Shown here piece by piece: positions 1 to 6,884 of a DNA stretch of 14,160 nucleotides; positions within the stretch are counted from its first letter, which is position 1; every line of letters starts with the position of its first letter. The position numbers and the translations under genes are program-made. Origin of the DNA: DASWJZ01 sp050728815 (GTDB lineage: Bacteria > Pseudomonadota > Alphaproteobacteria > Rhizobiales > Afifellaceae); the NCBI GenBank assembly GCA_050728815.1, contig JBOHKB010000349.1:1-14160 (forward strand). Reading direction: 5' to 3'. Under the pieces are notes generated by a model. That model was not told the origin of the DNA. It ran no database searches and worked only from the letters and a program-made list of their open reading frames with translations.

Positions 1-310
1 TGTCGCGGTCATGGAACGTGAAGAAGGGGACGCCCAGAAGCTCGAACATCTCGAAGGCGACGTCCGCCTTGAGCTTCGCCTTCTCCATGCTGTCGCCGAA
101 CCAGGAGCGGAGAAACGACTGTCCGCCGAAGGGATCGTTGCCGGGCCAGGTGAAGGAGTGCCAGTAGCAGACGGCGAAGCGGAAATGATCCTCCATCCGC
201 TTGCCGAGCACTTTTCGGTCGGGGTCGTAGTGGCGGAAGGCGAGGGGATTGCGGCTCTCCGGCCCTTCGAAACGGATAGGCTGCTCACTGCCGAAAAAGC
301 CAGTGCTCAT
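1..310 (-). CDS. xylA: Xylose isomerase, N-terminal part (runs off the window start)
   Basis: Converts D-xylose to D-xylulose in the cytoplasm, the first step of the isomerase route of xylose use. The reverse strand from ATG 310 reads 103 codons to the window edge without a stop. Family landmarks are NPLAFRHYDPD (residues 21-31), VLGKRMEDH (34-42), FAVCYWHSFTWPGNDPFG (45-62) and VPFFTFHDRD at 94-103. His100 and Asp103 match the catalytic His101-Asp104 pair of the E. coli enzyme (numbering from memory). The start codon overlaps the xylB stop as ATGA (307-310), so the two genes should be translationally coupled with xylB first. About 330 further residues lie outside the window. Recognition is secure; completeness of the rest cannot be judged. 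Confidence 0.97.
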   Translation of the reverse strand, partial: MSTGFFGSEQPIRFEGPESRNPLAFRHYDPDRKVLGKRMEDHFRFAVCYWHSFTWPGNDPFGGQSFLRSWFGDSMEKAKLKADVAFEMFELLGVPFFTFHDRD

Positions 311-1767
311 GAGGCAAAAACTCCCTTGATGGCTGGATAGAGGGCGCGGTAGCGCGTGAAGGCGGCGCGATACTTCTCGGCTGCCGCTGGGTCGGGCGCG
401 ATCACGTCGCGAATCTCGGGCGGGCGGCAGACTTCGATCGGGTCGGCCTTCTCAGCGGCGATCAGGCCGAGCCGCGCCGCGCCGAACGCGCCGCCGAAAT
501 CGCCTTCCGCCGGCACGTCGATCGGGACGTTCAAAACATTGCCGATAATCTTCAGCCAGGCGCGCGAACGCGAGCCGCCGCCGACGGCGGTCGCGCGCTC
601 GACCGACGTGCCGGCCGCATTGAGGGCTGCGAGGCAGTCGGCGAAGGCAAAGGCGACGCCCTCCATGACGGCGCGAGCGAGCGCCGCGCGGTCCGTGTTG
701 TGCGACAGCCCGACGAAGGAGCCGCGCGCGGCTGCGTCGTTGTGCGGGGTGCGCTCGCCGGAGAGGTAGGGGAGGAAGAAGAGCGGCTCGCCCTCGCCCG
801 CCTCACCGGCTTCGACCAGATCGGAAAGCCCGGCCGCGTCCGTTTTCAGAATGCCCACGAGCCACTCGAGCGAGGCCGCGGCGGAAAGGATGACGCCCAT
901 CTGGTGCCAGGTGTTGGGCAAAGCGTGGCAGAAGGCGTGAACGGCGCTCGCGGCGTTCGGGCGGAACTTTTCGTTCGACACAAAGAGTACGCCCGACGTG
1001 CCGAGCGAGACGAAAGCCGCGCCGGGAGCAACCGTGCCGACGCCGCAGGCGGACGCGGCGTTGTCGCCGGCGCCCCCGGCGATCGCCGGTGGGGGGTCCA
1101 TGCCCCAGCGGCTCGCGAGCACCGCACGGAGCTTTCCGGTCGGTTCGGTGCCTTCATGGAGCGACGGCATCTGGTCGCGACGGAGGTGCGTGGCGGCGAG
1201 GAGATCGTCGGACCAGTCGCGCTTCGCGACATCGAGCCAGGATGTGCCGGCGGAGTCCGACATGTCCGACGCGGAGTCGCCGGAAAGCCAGAGGCGCACG
1301 TAGTCCTTGGGGAGCAGCACCCGCGCGACATCGCCAAAGATTTTCGGCTCGTGCCGATGCACCCAGACAAGCTTCGACGCCGTGAAGCCGGGAAAGACGA
1401 TGTTGCCGGTGATCTCGCGGAAGCGCGTATCGGCATCGAGCGCTGCGGCCTCGGCAAAGGAGCGTCCGTCGTTCCACAGGATGCACGGACGCAGCGGCCG
1501 GTCGGCGTGGTCGAGAAGGGTCGCGCCGTGCATCTGGCCGGAGAGGCCGATGCCGCGCACGGCCTTCAGTTCGGCGGCGTGACGCTTGGCCAGCGCATCG
1601 ATGGCGGCGGACGTTCCGTCGATCCAGCTCTGTGGATACTGCTCCGACCAGCCGGGATGCGGCCGCTCCACTGTAAGCGGCGCGCTCTCGGACGCAATGA
1701 TTTTCTGATCGGCGTCGATCAGGACGGCCTTGACAGACGACGTGCCGATATCGATGCCGAGATACAT
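307..1767 (-). CDS. xylB: Xylulokinase
   Basis: Phosphorylates D-xylulose to xylulose 5-phosphate with ATP, feeding the pentose phosphate pathway. The 486-residue product is full length for FGGY sugar kinases. The N-terminal phosphate loop GIDIGTSSVK lies at residues 4-13, with Asp6 binding Mg-ATP. LSGQMHG at 75-81 is the xylulokinase version of the substrate motif, and GGAGDNAA at 231-238 carries the likely catalytic base Asp235. The C-terminal FGGY domain contains LSGERTPH and the adenine-binding GGGSRS. ATG 1767 is preceded by a GGGGAGG ribosome-binding site about 11 nt upstream. The gene overlaps xylA by 4 nt, so the two form one operon. A TTGACA hexamer and an inverted repeat lie just upstream. 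No damage is visible. Confidence 0.97.
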   Translation of the reverse strand: MYLGIDIGTSSVKAVLIDADQKIIASESAPLTVERPHPGWSEQYPQSWIDGTSAAIDALAKRHAAELKAVRGIGLSGQMHGATLLDHADRPLRPCILWNDGRSFAEAAALDADTRFREITGNIVFPGFTASKLVWVHRHEPKIFGDVARVLLPKDYVRLWLSGDSASDMSDSAGTSWLDVAKRDWSDDLLAATHLRRDQMPSLHEGTEPTGKLRAVLASRWGMDPPPAIAGGAGDNAASACGVGTVAPGAAFVSLGTSGVLFVSNEKFRPNAASAVHAFCHALPNTWHQMGVILSAAASLEWLVGILKTDAAGLSDLVEAGEAGEGEPLFFLPYLSGERTPHNDAAARGSFVGLSHNTDRAALARAVMEGVAFAFADCLAALNAAGTSVERATAVGGGSRSRAWLKIIGNVLNVPIDVPAEGDFGGAFGAARLGLIAAEKADPIEVCRPPEIRDVIAPDPAAAEKYRAAFTRYRALYPAIKGVFAS

Positions 1768-1791
1768 TGAAACGGTCGCCTCCCCGGGCGC

Positions 1792-1822
1792 GGACAGTGC
1801 TGTCCCGTTCCGGGGCTGTCAA
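1792..1822 (-). promoter_or_regulatory. Candidate xylBA promoter with inverted-repeat operator
   Basis: Reading the minus strand, a perfect TTGACA hexamer (1822-1817) is followed 17 nt later by a weak -10 region. A perfect 6-bp inverted repeat, GGACAG-TG-CTGTCC (1792-1805), sits exactly there. It ends 25 bp upstream of the xylB start. A strong -35 and poor -10 covered by a dyad is a usual layout for a regulated sugar promoter. The identity of the regulator is unknown, and the dyad does not resemble the usual LacI-type core that I know for XylR. This is an inference from sequence only. Confidence 0.4.
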
Positions 1823-1831
1823 CGCCGGAAG

Positions 1832-2734
1832 CTACGCCGGATGATGCGCGAGCCAATGCCGCGCGATGTCGATGCGGCGGGCGATCCAGACGTGCTCCTT
1901 GCCCTGAACGTAGTCGAGGAAGCGCAGCAGCGCCGCCATGCGGCCGGGCCTCCCGACGAGGCGGCAGTGCAGCCCGACCGACATCATCTTCGGCGAGCCG
2001 GCCTGACCCTCCGCGTAGAGCACGTCGAAGGCGTCCTTGAGATAGGCGAAGAACTGGTCGCCGGAGTTGAAGCCCTGCGCGGTCGCGAAGCGCATGTCGT
2101 TCGCGTCGAGCGTGTAGGGGACGATAAGGTGCGGCCCCTTCGGCCCGCTGACGCAATAGGGGAGGTCGTCGGCGTAGCTGTCGGATGAATAGACGAAGCC
2201 GCCTTCCTCAATGACGAGCCGTGTCGTGTTGACCGACGCTTTGCCCTGATAGAAGCCGAGCGGGCGCGCGCCGGCGACTTCTGTGTGGATGCGCACGGCC
2301 TCGCGGATGTGCTCGCGCTCCTCGTCCTCGGGAAAATCCTTGTATTCGAGCCATTTCAGGCCGTGGCTCGCGATCTCCCAGCCTGCCTCGTTCATCGCCG
2401 CGACTACTTCCCGATTGCGCGCCATCGCGGTCGCCACAGCAAAAGAGGTGACCGGGATTTTGCGCTCGGTGAAGGCGCGCCACAGGCGCCAGGAACCGGC
2501 GCGGGAGCCGAATTCGTAGAGCGACTCCATGTTCATGTGGCGCTGGCCGGGCCAGGGCTCAGCGCCCACGATGTCGGAGAGCAGCCATTCGGACGTCGGG
2601 TCGCCGTGCAGGATGTTCGACTCGCCGCCTTCCTCGTAGTTGACGACGAACTGCACCGCGATCAGCGCACCGTCCGGCCACTTCGGGTCGGGCGGCTTGC
2701 GGCCGTAACCGACCATGTCGCGCGGATAGGTCAT
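1832..2734 (-). CDS. puuE: PuuE-like polysaccharide-deacetylase-fold amidohydrolase (allantoinase-like)
   Basis: A 300-residue protein of the polysaccharide deacetylase superfamily in the PuuE clade. PuuE hydrolyses allantoin without a metal cofactor in purine breakdown; other members act on other C-N bonds. Visible clade marks are GYGRKPPDPKWPDG (residues 9-22), NYEEGGES (32-39), PWPGQRHMNMESLYEFGSRAG (60-80), ASHGLKW (122-128), SDSYADDLPY (184-193) and SVGLHCRLVGRPGR (252-265). The segment GFYQGKASVNT (160-170) stands where I recall a WY-x-GR-x-S-x-N pattern, so substrate preference may differ. ATG 2734 overlaps the stop of the upstream M20 gene (ATGA), implying coupled translation and a shared pathway. 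No other purine genes are in the window, so the allantoinase assignment is tentative although the family is clear. Confidence 0.78.
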   Translation of the reverse strand: MTYPRDMVGYGRKPPDPKWPDGALIAVQFVVNYEEGGESNILHGDPTSEWLLSDIVGAEPWPGQRHMNMESLYEFGSRAGSWRLWRAFTERKIPVTSFAVATAMARNREVVAAMNEAGWEIASHGLKWLEYKDFPEDEEREHIREAVRIHTEVAGARPLGFYQGKASVNTTRLVIEEGGFVYSSDSYADDLPYCVSGPKGPHLIVPYTLDANDMRFATAQGFNSGDQFFAYLKDAFDVLYAEGQAGSPKMMSVGLHCRLVGRPGRMAALLRFLDYVQGKEHVWIARRIDIARHWLAHHPA

Positions 2735-3972
2735 CTCTTGAGGATGTCCGCGAGGGTGAGCGCGACAATCGAAGTTGCGGCGGCGAGGTCGGAGAGCTTC
2801 AGGCGCTCGTCGGCGCGGTGGCCGTTAGCCTCCAGGAATGAGCGCGGCCCGGCGCCGTAGGAGACGGTGGGAATGCCCGCCTCGGCATAGAGGCGCGCGT
2901 CGGTGTAGAGCGGCACGCCCTCGATCTCTGGCTCTTCACCCAGGATGTCCTTGGCGTGCCGGCGGAGAGGCTCGATCAGTTTCTCGGCGCCCGGAAGCTG
3001 GCGGAGCGGCGAGGCGAGAAGCACACGCTCGATCTCCACGCTGATCCCGGCGAACTGCTTGACGCTGCGGGCGATCACCAGGCGGAGATGCGCCTCGACC
3101 TGCTCGGGGTTCTCTTCCGGGATCATGCGGCGGTCGAGACGGATCGTCACCGCGTCCGGCACGACGTTGGTGTTGATGCCGCCGGAGATGAGCCCGACGG
3201 TCAAGTTCGGGTGCCCGATGCCGGGATGCTTCGACACGCGGCCCGCATAGTCCTTCCGCTCCGCGTAGAGCGCGGCGAGGACTGCGTTCATCGCCTCCAG
3301 CGCATCGCGTCCGGTCTCGGGCGCCGCCGCGTGTGCGGACTTTCCGCGGATCGTGACTTTGAGATGTAGGCAGCCGTTGTGCGCGGTGACAATGGAATAG
3401 GAGAAGCCGGCCGAGATGCAGAAGTCCGGCTTGACGACGCCTTCATCGAGCAGCCGCTTCGGGCCGATCGGCCCGCCGATCTCCTCGTCGAAGGTGAAGT
3501 GGAGTTCGACTGCGCCCTTGAGCTTGTCCGCGACGGTCTCCAGCGCAAGAAGCGCGAAGGCGTAGGTCGCGAAGTCCGACTTCGAGACGGCGACGCCGCG
3601 TCCATACATGACGCCGTCGGCGACCTCAGCAGCGAATGGGGGATGCGTCCATCCCTCGCCCGGCGCCACAACGTCGCCGTGGGCGTTCAGCGCGATCGTC
3701 GGGCCGTCGCCGAAACGGTGTCTCACCACGAGGTTGGTGGCGGAGATCATGCCGGCCGCGCGCGCGGCCTCCTCCGGCACCGGGCGCCGCTCCACCGTCA
3801 AGCCGAGGCCCTCCAGCAGGCGAGCCGCCACCTCGGCGATCGGCGCGCAATCGCCGGGCGGGTTGGAGGAGGGCGTCCGTACGAGCTTTGCGAGGAACGC
3901 CTCGCGCTCGCCGGCGCGGGCGGCGATATCAGCGAGGATGGCGGTGCGGGGATCGGCGGGGATGTTCGTCAC
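2731..3972 (-). CDS. M20-family (ArgE/DapE-like) amidohydrolase
   Basis: A 413-residue M20 peptidase/deacylase homologue. These enzymes usually carry two zinc ions and cleave N-acyl or peptide bonds on small metabolites. Visible are LNAHGDVV with His98 and Asp100, GWTHPPF (107-113), FTFDEEIGG with the Glu163-Glu164 pair, the dimerisation-domain motif GKSAHAA (His214), DRRMIPEE, and ANGHRADE with the last metal-ligand His385. Two usual ligands look absent: where GRGxxDxK would give the bridging Asp there is GRGVAVSK (Val129), and where an Asp/Glu normally follows the beta strand there is CISAGFSYS (185-193). The start is GTG 3972. The 3' end overlaps the puuE-like gene by 4 nt, suggesting the two enzymes work on consecutive amide or carbamoyl bonds. 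Substrate unknown. Confidence 0.85.
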   Translation of the reverse strand: MTNIPADPRTAILADIAARAGEREAFLAKLVRTPSSNPPGDCAPIAEVAARLLEGLGLTVERRPVPEEAARAAGMISATNLVVRHRFGDGPTIALNAHGDVVAPGEGWTHPPFAAEVADGVMYGRGVAVSKSDFATYAFALLALETVADKLKGAVELHFTFDEEIGGPIGPKRLLDEGVVKPDFCISAGFSYSIVTAHNGCLHLKVTIRGKSAHAAAPETGRDALEAMNAVLAALYAERKDYAGRVSKHPGIGHPNLTVGLISGGINTNVVPDAVTIRLDRRMIPEENPEQVEAHLRLVIARSVKQFAGISVEIERVLLASPLRQLPGAEKLIEPLRRHAKDILGEEPEIEGVPLYTDARLYAEAGIPTVSYGAGPRSFLEANGHRADERLKLSDLAAATSIVALTLADILKR

Positions 3973-4017
3973 TCCCGTTCAGGTGGACTGGGTGTTATTC
4001 GACATCGCGGACGATGG

Positions 4018-4044
4018 CCAGAGATCGATGCGGAGACAGTGTGA
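4018..4044 (+). pseudogene. Possible 3' tail of a higB-type toxin gene
   Basis: Just before the higA-type antitoxin, one frame reads PEIDAETV followed by TGA (4042-4044). The stop overlaps the antitoxin start as TGATG. HigB toxins of this type commonly end in an IDAET-like tail and overlap higA in this way (family knowledge). Upstream, the frame gives no further convincing toxin sequence and runs at once into the 5' end of the divergent M20 gene (3972). The most economical reading is that the body of higB was deleted and only about eight codons remain. The match is short, so this call is tentative. Confidence 0.35.
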
Positions 4045-4475
4045 TGGATGCAACCCTGATCGTGATCGACAGCGAGTCCGAGCTGGCTCGCGCCCGCGCC
4101 CTCGTCGACCGACTGATGGGCTCGGACGATCCGTCCGACGTGGCGCGCCTTGAGGCTCAGGCGCGGCTGATCGCGGCCTACGAGGAACAGAAATGACCGC
4201 GGCAGAGGCCAAGCACAGCCGAACTGATCGCCTTCCTGATGGATCAGCACGGCCTGACGCGCAGGGCCCTCGTGCCGATCCTCGGCACGCCGAGCCGCGT
4301 GAGCGAAGTGCTTCGCGGCAAGAAGGAGCTCAGTCTCACGATGGTAAAGCGCCTGCGCGCGCGGTTCGGAATTCCGGCCGATCTTCTTCTGCCGTCCGGC
4401 AAGTCAGTCCCGGCTCGGCGCGGGGCCAGACGGCCCAACGCGAAGCGAAAGCCTGCTAAGCGCGTTGCCGCGTGA
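4044..4475 (+). pseudogene. higA: HigA-type antitoxin interrupted by an in-frame UGA at codon 51
   Basis: HigA antitoxins neutralise an mRNA-cleaving HigB toxin and repress their own promoter through a helix-turn-helix. From ATG 4044 the frame reads 50 residues ending AAYEEQK, meets TGA at 4194-4196, then continues in the same frame as PRQRPSTAELIAFLMDQHGL and on to the TGA ending at 4475. Read through, this is a 143-residue protein of HigA layout: an N-terminal dimer region rich in Glu and Arg (1-50), then an XRE-like helix-turn-helix (about 60-105) with GTPSRVSEVLRGKKELS, and a basic tail. Relatives as I recall them have Trp at the stopped position (EEQKWP), so TGG to TGA is the likely lesion. 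Restart at ATG 4239 (codon 66) could still give a DNA-binding fragment. The toxin gene is essentially missing. Confidence 0.8.
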
Positions 4476-4503
4476 GAAGGACGTCATCCCCGCCCGTTCA
4501 CAC

Positions 4504-4786
4504 TTAGCTACGAAAGAGGTCGCTGTGCGAGCCGAGCCTCACGAGATAGAGGGCGTGGGGCGGCTTGCTGTAGATCAGCACTAGGTCGAGCTTGAGATGA
4601 CAATCGCGATAGCCCGACCAGTTTGCCGGCAAGCGGATGGTCTCGTCTCGCCTCAGGCAGAGCCTTGTCGGCCGCAAGCATCTCCACGACGCTGCTCAAG
4701 AGTCTCGGCACATCCCGATGGCGAGGGTTGGAGACGATGCGTTTGTAGTCGCGGCGGAAGGCGGACGAGCGCTCAATCCGGCGCAC
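4504..4786 (-). pseudogene. yafQ: YafQ-type mRNA interferase toxin with a one-base frameshift
   Basis: YafQ is a ribosome-dependent endoribonuclease of the RelE fold, held in check by DinJ. From GTG 4786 the frame reads MRRIERSSAFRRDYKR and on to RDHPLAG (His50). At the AAA run (plus-strand TTT, 4622-4624) the frame is lost. One base over, it resumes as NWSGYRDCHLKLDLVLIY, then VRLGSHSDLFRS and TAA at 4506-4504. Removing one A restores a 93-residue protein in which His50, His63, Asp67, His87 and Phe91 fall at the active-site numbers I recall for E. coli YafQ. Unrepaired, the product ends at 4508 with a scrambled second half lacking three of those residues. The start overlaps the upstream antitoxin gene by 14 nt. 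A sequencing error in the short homopolymer is the main alternative. Confidence 0.85.
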
Positions 4787-5036
4787 TCAGGTCGGCCATC
4801 AGGTCCTCGACCGACGCGAAGGATCGGCCCTCGCCGCGTTCAAGCTCTCGCATCGCGGCGAGCGTCTCGTCGTTCGGCGCTCTCACCTCAAACGGAAGGG
4901 CTCGATCGGCGGCGACGCGCACGAGCATGAGCCGGATGGCGTCAGACACCGTGAGCCCCATTCGCGCGAGGACGCGTGCTGCTTCCGCCTTCACCCGCCC
5001 GTCGATCCGGGCGCGCACGACTGCATCGCTGGACAT
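4773..5036 (-). CDS. dinJ: RelB/DinJ-family antitoxin
   Basis: An 87-residue antitoxin, apparently intact. The N-terminal half (MSSDAVVRARIDGRVKAEA, then VLARMGLTVSDAIRLMLVRV at about 22-41) is the ribbon-helix-helix DNA-binding and dimerisation domain typical of RelB/DinJ. The C-terminal half (about residues 50-87, with the acidic stretch MRELERGEG and ending DLMADLSAPD) would wrap the toxin. ATG 5036 has a strong AGGAG site 7 nt upstream. The gene overlaps the yafQ start by 14 nt, the usual arrangement for antitoxin-first pairs. Promoter and repeated hexamers upstream suggest autoregulation. Because the partner toxin is frameshifted, the antitoxin may be free of selection or kept for regulation or to block incoming homologous toxins; that is inference. 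Confidence 0.88.
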   Translation of the reverse strand: MSSDAVVRARIDGRVKAEAARVLARMGLTVSDAIRLMLVRVAADRALPFEVRAPNDETLAAMRELERGEGRSFASVEDLMADLSAPD

Positions 5037-5043
5037 TGGTGTT

Positions 5044-5085
5044 CTCCTGTAGCGCTAATGTAGCTACGACAATGCTGGTCTGCAA
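5044..5085 (-). promoter_or_regulatory. Candidate dinJ-yafQ promoter and autoregulatory operator
   Basis: On the minus strand, TTGCAG (5085-5080) and TACATT (5062-5057) are 17 nt apart, followed by the AGGAG ribosome-binding site at 5048-5044. Around the -10 lie the palindromes GTAGCTAC (5060-5067) and TAGCGCTA (5050-5057). The plus strand also shows TGTAGC twice with a 10-nt period (5049 and 5059), one helical turn, as expected for side-by-side binding of ribbon-helix-helix dimers. DinJ-type antitoxins are known to repress their own operons. The elements are short and the promoter match is moderate. Confidence 0.45.
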
Positions 5086-5102
5086 CCAGGCCGTCGCGCC
5101 GT

Positions 5103-5870
5103 TCACCCGATAGTGCCGAGCGTCGGGAACGTTTCCAAAATCCAATAGGAGAAGGCGGTCACCTGGCCGGTGATGAAGAGCACGCCGGTCAGCACCAGGA
5201 ACCCGCCCATCGTCTTTTCCACCGCCGGCAAGTGGCGGCGGAAGCCGCCCGACCAGTTGAGGAAGGCCGGCGCGAAGCCGGCGGCGGCGAGGAACGGCAC
5301 GCCGAGCCCGAGCGAATAGACGAGGAGCAGGAAGGCGCCGCTCGCGACAGTCTCCTCCGATCCGGCGAGAGCCAGGATCGCGGCGAGGATCGGGCCGATG
5401 CAGGGCGTCCAGCCGAAGGCGAAGGCAAGGCCGAGCACGTAGCCGCCCAGGAGGCCAGGCGGCTTCTCCGCCACGCGGACCCGCGCCTCGCGCGACAGGA
5501 ACGAGAGGCGGAACACCCCGAGGAAGTGCAGACCCATCGCGGCGATCACGATGCCGGCGATGAGCGCTGCCAGCGAGACGTCGAAGCCGAAGAGCGACAC
5601 CTGGAAGACGGTCAGCCGCTGCACGGCCTGGCCGAAGACGCTCGCGGTCGCGCCGAGCGCCACGAACACGGTGGAGAAGCCGAGCACGAAGGAGAGCGCC
5701 GAAAGCACGATGTCGCGCCGGGTCTTGCCCTCGGGCTCAGGCTCGGCGAACTCCTCGATCGAGACGCCGGCGATGTAGCAGAGATAGGGCGGCACGAGCG
5801 GCAGCACGCAGGGCGACACGAAGGACAGGAACCCGCCCAGAAACGCGCCAATGATTCCGACGTCGACCAT
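5103..5870 (-). CDS. ccdA: CcdA-type thiol:disulfide electron carrier (cytochrome c biogenesis)
   Basis: An inner-membrane protein that passes electrons from cytoplasmic thioredoxin to periplasmic thiol proteins, often for haem attachment to c-type cytochromes. The 255-residue product has about six hydrophobic segments. The paired redox cysteines are Cys21 in SFVSPCVLPLVPPYLCYIAG and Cys157 in FAFGWTPCIGPILAAIL, the proline-flanked motifs of the DsbD membrane domain. ATG 5870 is chosen over an in-frame start at 5936 because it has a GGAG site 7 nt upstream and begins directly at the first membrane segment; the longer form would add a charged, proline-rich leader. The gene stands alone here, with no thioredoxin-fold partner in the window. 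It is intact. Confidence 0.93.
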   Translation of the reverse strand: MVDVGIIGAFLGGFLSFVSPCVLPLVPPYLCYIAGVSIEEFAEPEPEGKTRRDIVLSALSFVLGFSTVFVALGATASVFGQAVQRLTVFQVSLFGFDVSLAALIAGIVIAAMGLHFLGVFRLSFLSREARVRVAEKPPGLLGGYVLGLAFAFGWTPCIGPILAAILALAGSEETVASGAFLLLVYSLGLGVPFLAAAGFAPAFLNWSGGFRRHLPAVEKTMGGFLVLTGVLFITGQVTAFSYWILETFPTLGTIG

Positions 5871-6088
5871 CGCTAGCTCCGCCTCGGCCGTGCCGCCGGG
5901 CAAGCGCGGCATAGTGCGGCGCGGCCCCCCCGACAAGGTTGATCCCGCCGGGGCGCGAATTCGTGACGCGGGCTGCCGGACGGCTCACCCGGTGTTGAAC
6001 GCGCACTGCGCCTCAATCGTCTCGTGACGGCAGTCGAAAGCGGACCAGGGTCGTGGTCGTCAGGGAATGAAAGGATACGGCCGCGTTC

Positions 6089-6460
6089 CTACTCCACGAT
6101 CTTCCAGTAGGAATCCTTGCGGATCACCTTGCCGCCGCGAAATGTGTAGAAATCGCAGCCTTGGACCTCGATGCCCTTTCCCTCGCGGGTCGTGCCTGTG
6201 AGGGTCCATTTCGAGATGCCGGTCTCGGCGGCTGCGTCCACGAAATGCTGCGCGTTGCCGTAGTGGACGTCGGGCAGGCCCTCGAAGCGCGTCGCCAGCG
6301 CCTCTCGCACGTTTCGTTTGCCTTCGAAACGGGAGCCCCAGGGCTTGCTTCCCCTCGGCATCTCCAGGACGCAATCGTCGGAGAAGAACGACATGATGCG
6401 ATCGAGGTCGTGCGCGTTGAAGGCGGCACAGAGTTCCGTCAGCGTCGCTCGAATATCCAT
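6089..6460 (-). CDS. SnoaL/NTF2-like fold protein
   Basis: A 123-residue protein of the NTF2-like cone fold. The pattern is a helix (TLTELCAAFNAHDLDRIMSF), FFSDDCVLEMPRG, a middle region WGSRFEGKRNVREALATRF, and a final sheet VQGCDFYTFRGGKVIRKDSY. NAHDLDRIMSFFSDDCV and the closing FRGGKVIRKDSYWK are characteristic of SnoaL-like and ketosteroid-isomerase-like families. Members include isomerases, dehydratases and many proteins of unknown role, so no substrate can be assigned. ATG 6460 is preferred because of a GGAG about 9 nt upstream; a TTG at 6499 would add 13 residues. The gene is alone, with 218 bp to ccdA downstream. That gap and the stretch up to 6661 show no other convincing gene. Confidence 0.82.
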   Translation of the reverse strand: MDIRATLTELCAAFNAHDLDRIMSFFSDDCVLEMPRGSKPWGSRFEGKRNVREALATRFEGLPDVHYGNAQHFVDAAAETGISKWTLTGTTREGKGIEVQGCDFYTFRGGKVIRKDSYWKIVE

Positions 6461-6661
6461 TCGCCACGTCTCCGTCCGGTCGGCGTTGCGTTTACGCAAA
6501 TGCGGCTGGCGTGGGCATGGGTCGATGCGGCACGCACGGCCTGATCTCCTACTATGGTCGCTCCGCTCACAACGGACAATCGCGGCTTTTCGGCTCAGCG
6601 GGAACGGAGCGGGCGCTTCCGGCGTTCTCAGGCTGACCCATCAATCAGGGAGGCGGTCGTG

Positions 6662-6838
6662 GTGAGACGTATCTTGAGGGCGCTGATCTACGGCTGGATC
6701 GGCAAGAAGATATACGACTACACGCTCGGCGCGCCTGAGGCGGGCTCCGACCACGAGCCGGCGCGGACCCAGGGGCGCAAGACGGCGCAGCGCACGGCGG
6801 CGCCGAAGCGGAGGGCAGCGAAGCGGCGTGCGGCTTGA
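6662..6838 (+). CDS. Small basic hypothetical protein
   Basis: I do not recognise this 58-residue product. It starts at a GTG with a strong AGGGAGG ribosome-binding site 8 nt upstream (6647-6653); an adjacent GTG at 6659 is equally in frame. The first 20 residues, RRILRALIYGWIGKKIYDYT, form an amphipathic or weakly hydrophobic helix with basic residues. The second half is disordered in appearance and ends in a Lys/Arg/Ala-rich tail (KRRAAKRRAA) of histone-H1-like composition. A membrane-surface or nucleic-acid-binding role is possible but unproven. The good Shine-Dalgarno site is the best evidence that it is real. A longer in-frame start at 6554 lacks comparable support. Confidence 0.5.
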   Translation: MRRILRALIYGWIGKKIYDYTLGAPEAGSDHEPARTQGRKTAQRTAAPKRRAAKRRAA

Positions 6839-6884
6839 ATAGTGCCTGGCGGAGGGAATCAGGGGGCAGACGATCCCTTCAACG

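Noticed and set aside
700..1770. Plus-strand frame opposite xylB
   Set aside because: Antisense shadow of xylB with no domain similarity.
4194..4196. UGA recoded as tryptophan
   Set aside because: Many genes here end in TGA (xylB, the M20 gene, ccdA, aroQ) and use TGG for Trp, so a changed code is not supported. No selenocysteine-type context is apparent.
4193..4459. ATGA-overlapping frame after the first half of higA
   Set aside because: The overlap looks like translational coupling, but this frame has no recognisable domain. The helix-turn-helix lies in the frame that continues through the UGA.
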